Assembly: GCF_964253035.1 (NCBI RefSeq)
Contig: NZ_CAXUQL020000001.1
Coordinates: 682,001 to 746,000, forward strand
DNA: 64,000 nt
Direction: 5' to 3'
Source: Pseudorhodoferax sp032153935
Lineage (GTDB): Bacteria > Pseudomonadota > Gammaproteobacteria > Burkholderiales > Burkholderiaceae_C
Position 1 is the first letter of the stretch. Each line of letters starts with the position of its first letter. The translations under genes were made by a program, and so were the position numbers. The notes beneath the pieces were generated by a model that saw nothing but the letters and a program-made list of their open reading frames with translations, was not told where the DNA came from and ran no database searches. Shown piece by piece: positions 25,844 through 32,925 of the stretch.

Positions 25844-26845
25844 ATGGAACACCGCGTGCACTGGCTGGAGGGCGACACGACATTCGCCGTGGCGAACGGC
25901 GAGACCGTGCTGGACGCCGCGCTGCGCCAGCAGGTCGCCCTGCCGCACGACTGCCGCTTCGGCGGCTGCGGCACCTGCCGCGTGACGCTGGTCGAAGGCC
26001 GCGTGCAGTACGAGGAGCAGCCGTTCGCCCTCGGCGACGAGGACATGGCGCGCGGCGAGGCCATCGCCTGCCAGGCACGGCCCTGCAGCGACCTGGTGCT
26101 GAGCGTGGCGTCGCCGCTGCGGTGCTCGCCGCCCACGCGCGCGCGTGCCGTGGTGAAGGACGTGGCGGCGCTCGCGCACGACGTGATGCACCTGCAGCTC
26201 AGCCTGCCGCAGGAGCCGCAACTCGTCTACCAGGCGGGCCAGTACATGAACGTGCTGCTGGGCGACGACCGGCACCGCAGCTTCTCGATGGCCTCCAAGC
26301 CCGGCAGCGGCCTGGTGGACTTCCATGTGCGCCGCATCGCGGGCGGACGCTTCACCGACCGCGCGCTGGCCGCGCTGCGTCCCGGCGACGTGCTCGACGT
26401 CGAGGTGCCGCTGGGCCAGTTCCGCTACCACCGCGAGGACGAGCGGCCGATCGCCATGCTGGCCACCGGCACCGGCCTGGCGCCGCTGAAGGCCATGCTG
26501 GAAGCGCTGATGGACGACGCGGACTGTCCGCCCGTGAGCCTGTACTGGGGCACGCGCGACCAGGGCGGGCTGTACCTGCACGACCGCATACCGGCCTGGG
26601 CCGAGCGCCTGTACGACTTCCGCTACGTGCCGGTGCTGTCGCGCCCCGGCGCCGGCTGGAGCGGGCGCACCGGCTACGTGCACCAGGCCCTGCTGGAAGA
26701 CCAGCCCGACCTGTCCGAGCACGCGGTCTACCTGTGCGGTTCGCCGAACATGGTGGCCGACGCGCGCAGCGCGGCCATCGCGCACGGCGCCGACCCGCAG
26801 TACGTGTACGCCGACGCCTTCACCTTCCAGGAGCCCACCCGATGA
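25844..26845 (+). CDS. Ferredoxin-fused FAD/NAD(P)H oxidoreductase (oxygenase electron-transfer component)
   Basis: A 333-residue three-domain reductase: N-terminal [2Fe-2S] domain with C37, C42, C45 and C76; FAD domain (about 100-200) with RSFSMAS; and NAD(P)H domain with ATGTGLAPLKAMLEAL and the terminal CGSPNM. This is the architecture of phenol hydroxylase P5, XylZ-type and methane monooxygenase reductases that feed diiron or Rieske oxygenases. In this operon the only oxygenase candidate is the HDO. GGAGGG precedes the ATG at 25844; the stop overlaps the next start. Confidence 0.93.
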   Translation: MEHRVHWLEGDTTFAVANGETVLDAALRQQVALPHDCRFGGCGTCRVTLVEGRVQYEEQPFALGDEDMARGEAIACQARPCSDLVLSVASPLRCSPPTRARAVVKDVAALAHDVMHLQLSLPQEPQLVYQAGQYMNVLLGDDRHRSFSMASKPGSGLVDFHVRRIAGGRFTDRALAALRPGDVLDVEVPLGQFRYHREDERPIAMLATGTGLAPLKAMLEALMDDADCPPVSLYWGTRDQGGLYLHDRIPAWAERLYDFRYVPVLSRPGAGWSGRTGYVHQALLEDQPDLSEHAVYLCGSPNMVADARSAAIAHGADPQYVYADAFTFQEPTR

Positions 26846-27624
26846 TGGATCTCGGCATCGCTGGCCGCACGGCCCTGGTGTTCGGCGGCAGCAAGGGCAT
26901 GGGCCGCGCCTGCGCGCTGCACCTGGCCCGTGCCGGCGTGCAGGTCTGCATCGCCGCACGCACCGAGGCCACGCTGGCCCAGGCCGCGGCCGAACTCGGC
27001 GCCGCAACCTCGGCCCCGGTGCGCTGGGTGGTGGCCGACATCACGACGCAGGCCGGCCGCGACGCCGCGCTGGCCGCCTGCCCCGACCCGGACATCCTGG
27101 TCAACAACGCCGACGGCCGCCCGCCCGGCGATTTCCGCGACTGGTCGCCGGCCGACTGGCATGCGGCGCTGGACGCGATGATGATCGGCCCCATCGAGAT
27201 GATCCGCCGCACGGTGGACCCCATGATCGCGCGCCGCTTCGGCCGCATCGTCAACATCGTCGCGCGCAGCGTGAAGTCGCCGCAGGCCGAGCTGGGCCTG
27301 TCCAACGGGGCCCGCTCGGGGCTGGTGGGCTTCGTCTCCGGCCTGTCGCGCCAGACCGTGCGCCACAACGTGACGATCAACAACCTGCTGCCCGGCGCCT
27401 TCGCGACCGATGCGCAACGCCACCACGTGCGCAAGATGGCCGAGCAGTCGGGCCAGCCGTTCGCATCGATCTGGCAAGAGCGCGAGGCGGCCACGCCCGC
27501 CGCCCGCTTCGGCGAGCCCGACGAGATCGGCGCGCTGTGCGCCTTCGTCGCCTCGCAGTACGCGGGCTACATGACGGGGCAGAGCCTGCTGGTGGACGGC
27601 GGCTCCTACCCGGGCACGTTCTAG
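26842..27624 (+). CDS. Atypical short-chain dehydrogenase/reductase family protein
   Basis: A 260-residue SDR-fold protein. The cofactor motif GGSKGMG is at about residues 15-21, with NNA at about 90-92 and a family-typical C-terminus (YMTGQSLLVDGGSYPG). The catalytic YxxxK is absent: the aligned stretch reads LSNGARSG, and an Arg follows. A known SDR subgroup with LSN...R shares this feature, so activity may be altered or lost. ATGA overlap with the reductase gene shows coupling. It may act on an intermediate of the HDO pathway. Confidence 0.87.
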   Translation: MMDLGIAGRTALVFGGSKGMGRACALHLARAGVQVCIAARTEATLAQAAAELGAATSAPVRWVVADITTQAGRDAALAACPDPDILVNNADGRPPGDFRDWSPADWHAALDAMMIGPIEMIRRTVDPMIARRFGRIVNIVARSVKSPQAELGLSNGARSGLVGFVSGLSRQTVRHNVTINNLLPGAFATDAQRHHVRKMAEQSGQPFASIWQEREAATPAARFGEPDEIGALCAFVASQYAGYMTGQSLLVDGGSYPGTF

Positions 27625-27626
27625 CC

Positions 27627-29102
27627 ATGGCGGACATGGCTCCCCTGGCGTCCGCCGCCGGCGTGGCGGGCGCCGAATGCATGGTGGCCACTGGCCACCC
27701 CCTGGCCTCGCAGGCGGCGCTGCGCATGCTGCGTGCCGGCGGCAGCGCAGTCGACGCCGCCATCGCGGCCGATGCGGTGCTGGGCGTGGTCGAGCCCATG
27801 GCGACCGGCATCGGCGGCGACATGCTGGCCATGGTGGTGCAGGCCGACGGCACGCCGGTCTCCTACAACGGCACCGGCCGGGCGCCCGCCGGCCTGGACG
27901 CGGCGCTGATCTCGGCCCTGCCCGGCGCACGCATCCCCGAACGCCACCCCTACACGGTCACCGTGCCGGGGGCGGTGCGCGGCTGGCACGACATGCACCA
28001 CCGCTTCGGGCGCCTGCCCTGGCCGGCGCTGTTCCAGCCGGCCATCGCCACCGCCCGCGACGGCTTCGCCGTGGCACCGGTCTGCGCGCGCGAATGGGCG
28101 CTGTTCGCCAGGGTGCTGCTGCGCGACGCCACCAGCAGCACGCTGTACCGGGCCAGCGCGCCGCCGCGCGCCGGGGAGCACTTCGCCAATCCCGCGCTTG
28201 CAGACGTGCTGCAGGCGATCGCTGCCGAAGGCCCCGACAGCTTCTACCTGGGGGCGCCGGCCCGCGCGGCGGCGGCCCAGGTCCAGGCGCTGGGCGGCGT
28301 GCTGGCCGCGGAGGACTTCGCGGCCCACACCGGCGATTTCCGCGCGCCGGCCAGCACGCAGTTCCAGGGCCTCACGGTGCTGGAATGCCCGCCCAACACC
28401 CATGGCGTGGCGGTGCTGCGCGCACTGGACACGCTGGCCCGGCAGGACCTGAGCCCGCAGGACCCGCACACCACGGTGCGTGCCGTGCAGGCCATGGACG
28501 AGGCCATGCAGTGGGCGCAGCAGACCGTGGCCGACCCGGCCGGCAACACGGTCTGCACGGCCGTCGTCGACCGGGACGGGCTGGGGGTGTCCCTGATGAC
28601 CAGCGTGTTCAAGCGCTTCGGCTCCGGCATCGCGGCGCCCGGCTGCGGCTTCGTGCTGCAGAACCGGGGCTTCGGCTTCTCCGCACCCGGCCACATCAAC
28701 GGTCCAGCGCCCCGCAAGCGGCCCTACCACACCGTGGTGCCGGGCGCAGCGCTACGCGACGGGCGCCTGCACGCGGTGTTCGGCGTCGTCGGCGGCGCGA
28801 TGCAGCCGCAGGGCCAGCTGCAACTGCTGCTGCGGCTGGCGGCCTGGGGCGAGCCGCTGCAGGCCGCGCTGGATGCGCCGCGGTGGCGGCTGGAATCTGC
28901 TGCCGCGCTGGCCATCGAAGCCGGCACGCCCCCACCCGTCGAACAGGCCCTGCGCGCAGCGGGCTATGCAGACCCGGCCGGCATGGGCGAGCTCGGCGGA
29001 CGCAGCGACTTCGGCGGCGCCCAGTGGGTCATCCGCCGGCCCGATGGCCTGCTGCGTGGCGCATCGGACCGCCGCAAGGACGGCGTCGCGGCGGGTTGGT
29101 AG
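27627..29102 (+). CDS. Gamma-glutamyltransferase family protein
   Basis: A 491-residue Ntn-hydrolase of the gamma-glutamyltranspeptidase family. The autocleavage/nucleophile Thr is in NTVCTAVVDRDG, aligning with the small-subunit start of E. coli GGT. The N-terminal HPLASQAALRMLRAGGSAVDAA and EPMATGIGGD are conserved. No signal peptide is evident, unlike periplasmic GGT, so it should be cytoplasmic. Such homologues can hydrolyse acylated or glutamylated intermediates. It starts 2 bp after the SDR stop, as last gene of the operon, and converges with the cysteine hydrolase. Confidence 0.87.
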   Translation: MADMAPLASAAGVAGAECMVATGHPLASQAALRMLRAGGSAVDAAIAADAVLGVVEPMATGIGGDMLAMVVQADGTPVSYNGTGRAPAGLDAALISALPGARIPERHPYTVTVPGAVRGWHDMHHRFGRLPWPALFQPAIATARDGFAVAPVCAREWALFARVLLRDATSSTLYRASAPPRAGEHFANPALADVLQAIAAEGPDSFYLGAPARAAAAQVQALGGVLAAEDFAAHTGDFRAPASTQFQGLTVLECPPNTHGVAVLRALDTLARQDLSPQDPHTTVRAVQAMDEAMQWAQQTVADPAGNTVCTAVVDRDGLGVSLMTSVFKRFGSGIAAPGCGFVLQNRGFGFSAPGHINGPAPRKRPYHTVVPGAALRDGRLHAVFGVVGGAMQPQGQLQLLLRLAAWGEPLQAALDAPRWRLESAAALAIEAGTPPPVEQALRAAGYADPAGMGELGGRSDFGGAQWVIRRPDGLLRGASDRRKDGVAAGW

Positions 29103-29118
29103 GCGCCCGCGCCAGCGG

Positions 29119-29787
29119 CTAGGCCTGCAGCCGCTCGATCACCTCGTCGCTCTCCAGCACATCGCCGAAGAACAGCATCCAGTTGTTCAGACAGGCGATG
29201 TGTTCAGCGTGCGTCACGGCGGACAGCGTGTCCGGCACCATCACGGTGGCGTAGTCCATCATCATCGCGTCGCGCGCGGTGGACTCGCAGCAGGCATTGG
29301 TGACGGTGCCGCCGATCAGCACGTGCGTGATGCCATGCGCCGTGAGCACGGCGTCCAGCGCGGACGAACCGGGCGCCAGCGCGCTGTAGCAGCGCTTGAC
29401 CACGCGCGGGTCCTGCGCTTCGGCCTGCAGGCCAGGTGCCAGTTCGAAGCCCGCATGGCTGCGGCTGAGCTCCACCAGCCGGCGCGCGCTGCGCTCGGGC
29501 GTCAGCATCTTGGCGTGGTGGTGCGACCAGAACTGGTCGGCACCATCGGCGCAGGTCTGGATCCAGACGACCAATCCACCGGCGGCGCGGACGGCCTGCG
29601 CCAGCCGGTTCACCGCGCCGAAGGTGGCACGGGCCGGCGCGTTCTCGCCCTGGTAGCCGGGCTGGGTGAAGTAGTTCTGCAGGTCGACCACGACGAACGC
29701 GGTCCGGCGCGCCGGCAGGTGCTCGTGGGGGTGCAGGCAACCCTGGCGGGCCAGCACCCGGTCGACCACCCATTGCGGAAATTCCAT
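29119..29787 (-). CDS. Isochorismatase-like cysteine hydrolase
   Basis: A 222-residue protein with the catalytic triad of the family: D35 (VVDLQNYF), K131 (VVKRCYSAL) and C166 (TVTNACCESTARDA), with the cis-peptide motif GGT before it. Relatives include N-carbamoylsarcosine amidase, ureidoacrylate and maleamate amidohydrolases and nicotinamidase, all releasing ammonia from an amide. This suggests that the pathway substrate or an intermediate carries an amide or carbamoyl group. GGAG lies just upstream, overlapping the end region of the transporter permease gene; it is the last gene of the minus-strand importer operon. Confidence 0.9.
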   Translation of the reverse strand: MEFPQWVVDRVLARQGCLHPHEHLPARRTAFVVVDLQNYFTQPGYQGENAPARATFGAVNRLAQAVRAAGGLVVWIQTCADGADQFWSHHHAKMLTPERSARRLVELSRSHAGFELAPGLQAEAQDPRVVKRCYSALAPGSSALDAVLTAHGITHVLIGGTVTNACCESTARDAMMMDYATVMVPDTLSAVTHAEHIACLNNWMLFFGDVLESDEVIERLQA

Positions 29788-29798
29788 CTGCAGCTCCT

Positions 29799-30665
29799 TC
29801 AGCCGTAGCGTTTGGCCACCACGGCTTCGAGCCGCGCGATGGCCAGGTACATGAGTCCGGACAGCACGGCCAGCACCACGATGGCGGTCATGACGATGTT
29901 GAGCTTGAAGATCTGGCTGCCGTTCACGATGAGAAAGCCCAGGCCCGCGTTGGCCGACTGGAACTCGCCGACGATCACGCCCACCAGGGCCAGGCCGATG
30001 TTCATCTTCAGCGCCGCGATCAAGGTGGGCACGCTGCCGGGCAGCACCACCAGGCGCAACACCTGCGCGCGGCTGGCGCCCAGCGTCTGCGCCAGCTTGA
30101 TCTTGTTCGGATCGATGGACTGGAAGCCGTCGTAGACCACCATGATGGTGACGAACACCGCGATGGCCACCGCCATGCCGTAGACCGAGTAGTCCGATCC
30201 CAGCCACAGGTAGAAGATCGGCACGAAGGCGATCTTGGGCATGGCATTGGCCACGACCAGGAAGGGGTCGAGCACCTTGTAGGCAAAGCCCGACCACCAC
30301 AAACCCGCCGCCACGGCGGTGCCGATGAGCATGCTCAGGCCGAAGCCGACCAGCGTGGCGGCCAGCGTGGTCCAGGTGTGCATGGCGAGGTTGCCGTTGC
30401 GCAGCAGATCGAGGAAGGTGGGCCACAGCGCGCTCGGGTAGCTCGTGAGCATGGGATTCACGATCTGCGCGCGGGCCAGGTATTCCCACAGCGCCAGGCT
30501 GGCCAGCAGCAGCGCGGCACGGGCCAGCACGATCCAGTGCCGGCGCCGCTGTTCGCGCGCCAGCCAGGCGCGGTACTCGGGACTGGGCGGCTTGGCGCTG
30601 GACGAGGTCTTGGCGGCGGATGGGGTGAGCGGCGCCGCGATGCCGCTGTGCGTGGTGCTTGTCAT
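29799..30665 (-). CDS. ABC transporter permease (SsuC/TauC type)
   Basis: A 288-residue inner-membrane permease with about six helices and the cytoplasmic EAA-type loop AQTLGASRAQVLRLVVLPGSVP. The family imports sulfonates, taurine, nitrate, pyrimidine precursors and related small anions. The N-terminal 45 residues are polar before the first helix (LARAALLLASLALWEYL). It is flanked by the cognate ATPase and the cysteine hydrolase, with 6-11 bp gaps, so one operon is likely. Confidence 0.92.
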   Translation of the reverse strand: MTSTTHSGIAAPLTPSAAKTSSSAKPPSPEYRAWLAREQRRRHWIVLARAALLLASLALWEYLARAQIVNPMLTSYPSALWPTFLDLLRNGNLAMHTWTTLAATLVGFGLSMLIGTAVAAGLWWSGFAYKVLDPFLVVANAMPKIAFVPIFYLWLGSDYSVYGMAVAIAVFVTIMVVYDGFQSIDPNKIKLAQTLGASRAQVLRLVVLPGSVPTLIAALKMNIGLALVGVIVGEFQSANAGLGFLIVNGSQIFKLNIVMTAIVVLAVLSGLMYLAIARLEAVVAKRYG

Positions 30666-30671
30666 GCTGGA

Positions 30672-31508
30672 TCAGCCTTCGACATGGACATCCAGCTCGT
30701 CCCACAGGGTGCTGAAGTAACGGTTGAACTCCGGCAGGCCGCGCACCGCGAACGGGCTGGGCCGGCTGCTTTCGTGGCCGGCAAAGCGCATCAGGTGCTG
30801 CGACTTGATGCGGCCGGGCCGGCGCGACAACACCACCACGCGGTCGGTCATGGCGATGGCCTCGCCGATGTCGTGCGTGACCAGCACCACGGACTTGCCC
30901 TCGCTACGCAGCACCTCGACGACCTCGTCGGCGATCGCCAGCCGGGTCTGCGAGTCGAGCGCGGAGAACGGCTCGTCCAGCAGCACCACGTCCGGGTTGG
31001 TGACCAGCGTGCGCGCCAATGCCACGCGCTGGCGCATGCCGCCCGACAGCTGGCGCGGGTAGTGGTGCAGGAAGTCGCCCATGCCGCACTTGTGCAGCAG
31101 GTGCGCTGCGCGCTCGCGCGCCTGGCGCAGGCCCAGGCCCTGGATCTCGGCACCGAGCACGGCGTTGTCCAGGATGGTCCGCCACTCGTACAGGTAGTCC
31201 TGCTGCAGCATGTAGCCGATGCGCGGCGACGGGCCGGTCACGGGCTTGCCGTCGACGTGCACCGTGCCCGACGACGCCGGCAGGATGCCCGCGATGATGG
31301 ACAGCAGCGTGCTCTTGCCGCAACCCGACTGGCCGATCAGGCTCACGAATTCGCCGGCCGCGACATCCAGCGAGATGCGCTCCAGCGCCTGGGTTTCGCC
31401 CGCATGGGTGAAGTAGCGCAACGACACGTCGCGCACTTCGATGCGCGAGGGCTTCAGCGCAGGGGCCGACACGGTGCCGGCGCTGGGGCGTTCGAGGACT
31501 TCGCTCAT
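30672..31508 (-). CDS. ABC transporter ATP-binding protein (SsuB/TauB type)
   Basis: A 278-residue ABC ATPase: Walker A GQSGCGKST, Q-loop in YMLQQDYLYEW, signature LSGGMRQR, Walker B VVLLDEPFSALD and switch His in LVTHDIGEAI. It starts at the ATG at 31508, whose A overlaps the stop of the binding-protein gene (TGATG). A C-terminal extension of about 40 residues after the core is usual for nitrate/taurine-type ATPases. The open frame continues upstream but is antisense-like. Confidence 0.94.
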   Translation of the reverse strand: MSEVLERPSAGTVSAPALKPSRIEVRDVSLRYFTHAGETQALERISLDVAAGEFVSLIGQSGCGKSTLLSIIAGILPASSGTVHVDGKPVTGPSPRIGYMLQQDYLYEWRTILDNAVLGAEIQGLGLRQARERAAHLLHKCGMGDFLHHYPRQLSGGMRQRVALARTLVTNPDVVLLDEPFSALDSQTRLAIADEVVEVLRSEGKSVVLVTHDIGEAIAMTDRVVVLSRRPGRIKSQHLMRFAGHESSRPSPFAVRGLPEFNRYFSTLWDELDVHVEG

Positions 31509-32524
31509 CACTTGGCCTTCGCGGCGAACTCGGTCACGACGAACTGCTCGTACGGCACCCGCTTGGCGGACTCCAGCACGCCGCTGGCCACCAGCATGTC
31601 CTGCAGTGCATCCATGGCGGCCTTCTCGACCACCGGGCTGGTCTTCCACAGCCCGATGCCGCGGTAGCGTTCGATGGCGGCCACCAGTTCGGCCTGGCCC
31701 ATGCCGGGAAAGAACTCGGCGATCTGCCGGGCCAGATCGGCCGCGGGTGCGCTGGCGACGTGCCTTTGCGCGCGCACGATCACGTTCGCCCAGGTCTGTG
31801 CGATGGCCGGGTTCTTCTTGAGGAAGGCGTCGGTCGCCGTGAACACGGTGTAGTCGACCGGGCCGACCTCGCGGCCGATCGAGGCCACGGCGAAGGCCTG
31901 GCCCGCCTTTTCGAGCGCGGTGGCTTCAGGCTCCAGGAAGATCGCGAAGTCGGCCTGGCCGGCCGCCCAGGCGCCGGCGCGCGCGGCCGGCCCGATGTTG
32001 TTGACCAGCTTCAGGTCCTTCTTCGGGTCCAGGCCCTTCTTGCGCAGAGCCGCTTCCAGGAACACGTCGGGGTTGGAGCCGGGCCTGAACGCCATGACGG
32101 TCTTGCCCTTGAGCAGGTTCCAGTCGAATTTCTCGATCTTGCCGCGCGACATCAGCAGGAAGCCATCGGTGGCCGTCAGGCCCGCGAAGATCCTGGGCTT
32201 CACCGGCGACTCGCTGTTGGCCACGTAGACCGAGGCCTCGGGTCCGATCAGCACGACATCGGCGCTGCCGGTCAACAGCGCAGCCATGCCCTTGTCCGTG
32301 CCCTGGGAGGTCTTCATGCCGACGTCCAGGCCGGCCTCCTTGAAGAAGCCCTGGCTCAGCGCGACGTACATCGGCACGTACAGCACCGAGCGCACGACTT
32401 CTTCATAGCGCACCTTGACCGGTGCCGCGGTCTGCGCCCACCCGGGCAAGGCAAGAGCGGCGCCAGCCAAGGCGGGCACGGCCTGCAGGACACGACGGCG
32501 AGAAAGGAGCGGAGGGCGGGGCAT
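31508..32524 (-). CDS. ABC transporter substrate-binding protein (SsuA/NMT1-like)
   Basis: A 338-residue periplasmic receptor with a twin-arginine-like signal (SRRRVLQAVPALAGAALALPGWA) and cleavage near residue 31. The mature protein has the NMT1/SsuA layout: VLYVPMYVALSQGFFKEAGLDV, GSADVVLIGPEASV, and AFRPGSNPDVFLEAALRKKGLD. This group binds sulfonates, thiamine-pyrimidine precursors, riboflavin-like or aromatic acids. AGGAGA precedes the ATG at 32524. Its promoter region holds several copies of the proposed GntR operator. Confidence 0.9.
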   Translation of the reverse strand: MPRPPLLSRRRVLQAVPALAGAALALPGWAQTAAPVKVRYEEVVRSVLYVPMYVALSQGFFKEAGLDVGMKTSQGTDKGMAALLTGSADVVLIGPEASVYVANSESPVKPRIFAGLTATDGFLLMSRGKIEKFDWNLLKGKTVMAFRPGSNPDVFLEAALRKKGLDPKKDLKLVNNIGPAARAGAWAAGQADFAIFLEPEATALEKAGQAFAVASIGREVGPVDYTVFTATDAFLKKNPAIAQTWANVIVRAQRHVASAPAADLARQIAEFFPGMGQAELVAAIERYRGIGLWKTSPVVEKAAMDALQDMLVASGVLESAKRVPYEQFVVTEFAAKAK

Positions 32525-32562
32525 CGGGGATCTCCTGGAAAAGCGGTTGAATGGCAAGAAAA

Positions 32563-32573
32563 CATACAGTATG
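32563..32573. promoter_or_regulatory. Proposed GntR operator, copy 2
   Basis: CATACAGTATG is a perfect palindrome with the ATAC-A-GTAT core, 39 bp upstream of the substrate-binding-protein start. Confidence 0.55.
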
Positions 32574-32657
32574 CAATTCGCATACCCGATCCGCCGACGG
32601 CACGGCGAGACGAGCGCGCTAGCTGCACCAGCCTGGAAAACCGCTTGCAGGTTAATT

Positions 32658-32672
32658 GGTATACTGTATTCC
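32658..32672. promoter_or_regulatory. Proposed GntR operator, copy 3
   Basis: GGTATACTGTATTCC differs from the perfect 15-base palindrome at 32880 by one base and shares 13 bases with the HDO promoter site. Confidence 0.65.
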
Positions 32673-32859
32673 CGCACTCGGGAGTTACCCAGGTTTTTGG
32701 ACTGGCCATCTCGACCACCACCCCAAAAAGGCCTCGCCAAGACCCCGTTTTGGAGCGCGGAACGCACCAAAACGATGCAACCTGACGATGCGTGACCGCT
32801 TCAGCAACCGTTCGTCCGGATTCGAGGGCAGTTTTGCGGGTTCACCCCAGGTACGCAAC

Positions 32860-32889
32860 TTGCGTCATGCCCCATTCTTGGAATACTGT
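32860..32889 (+). promoter_or_regulatory. Possible promoter of the GntP-like permease
   Basis: TTGCGT at 32860-32865 and TACTGT at 32884-32889 are 18 bases apart. The -10 sits within the strongest operator copy, again fitting repression by steric block. Confidence 0.45.
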
Positions 32890-32896
32890 ATTCCAA
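32878..32896. promoter_or_regulatory. Proposed GntR operator, copy 4 (perfect 19 bp palindrome)
   Basis: TTGGAATACTGTATTCCAA is exactly symmetric about the central T. It lies 30 bp before the permease start and is the best match to the shared motif, so it is probably close to the consensus. Confidence 0.72.
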
Positions 32897-32925
32897 TACC
32901 CCGCGTTCTCGTTCAAGGAGTGCCC

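Larger units (their letters stand above)
32525..32925. other. 401 bp divergent regulatory region
   Basis: No credible gene is present here. The region carries three ATAC-n-GTAT palindromes (centres 32568, 32665, 32887) between the importer operon and the GntP-like permease. AT content is clearly higher than in the flanking genes, as expected of promoters. Confidence 0.8.
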
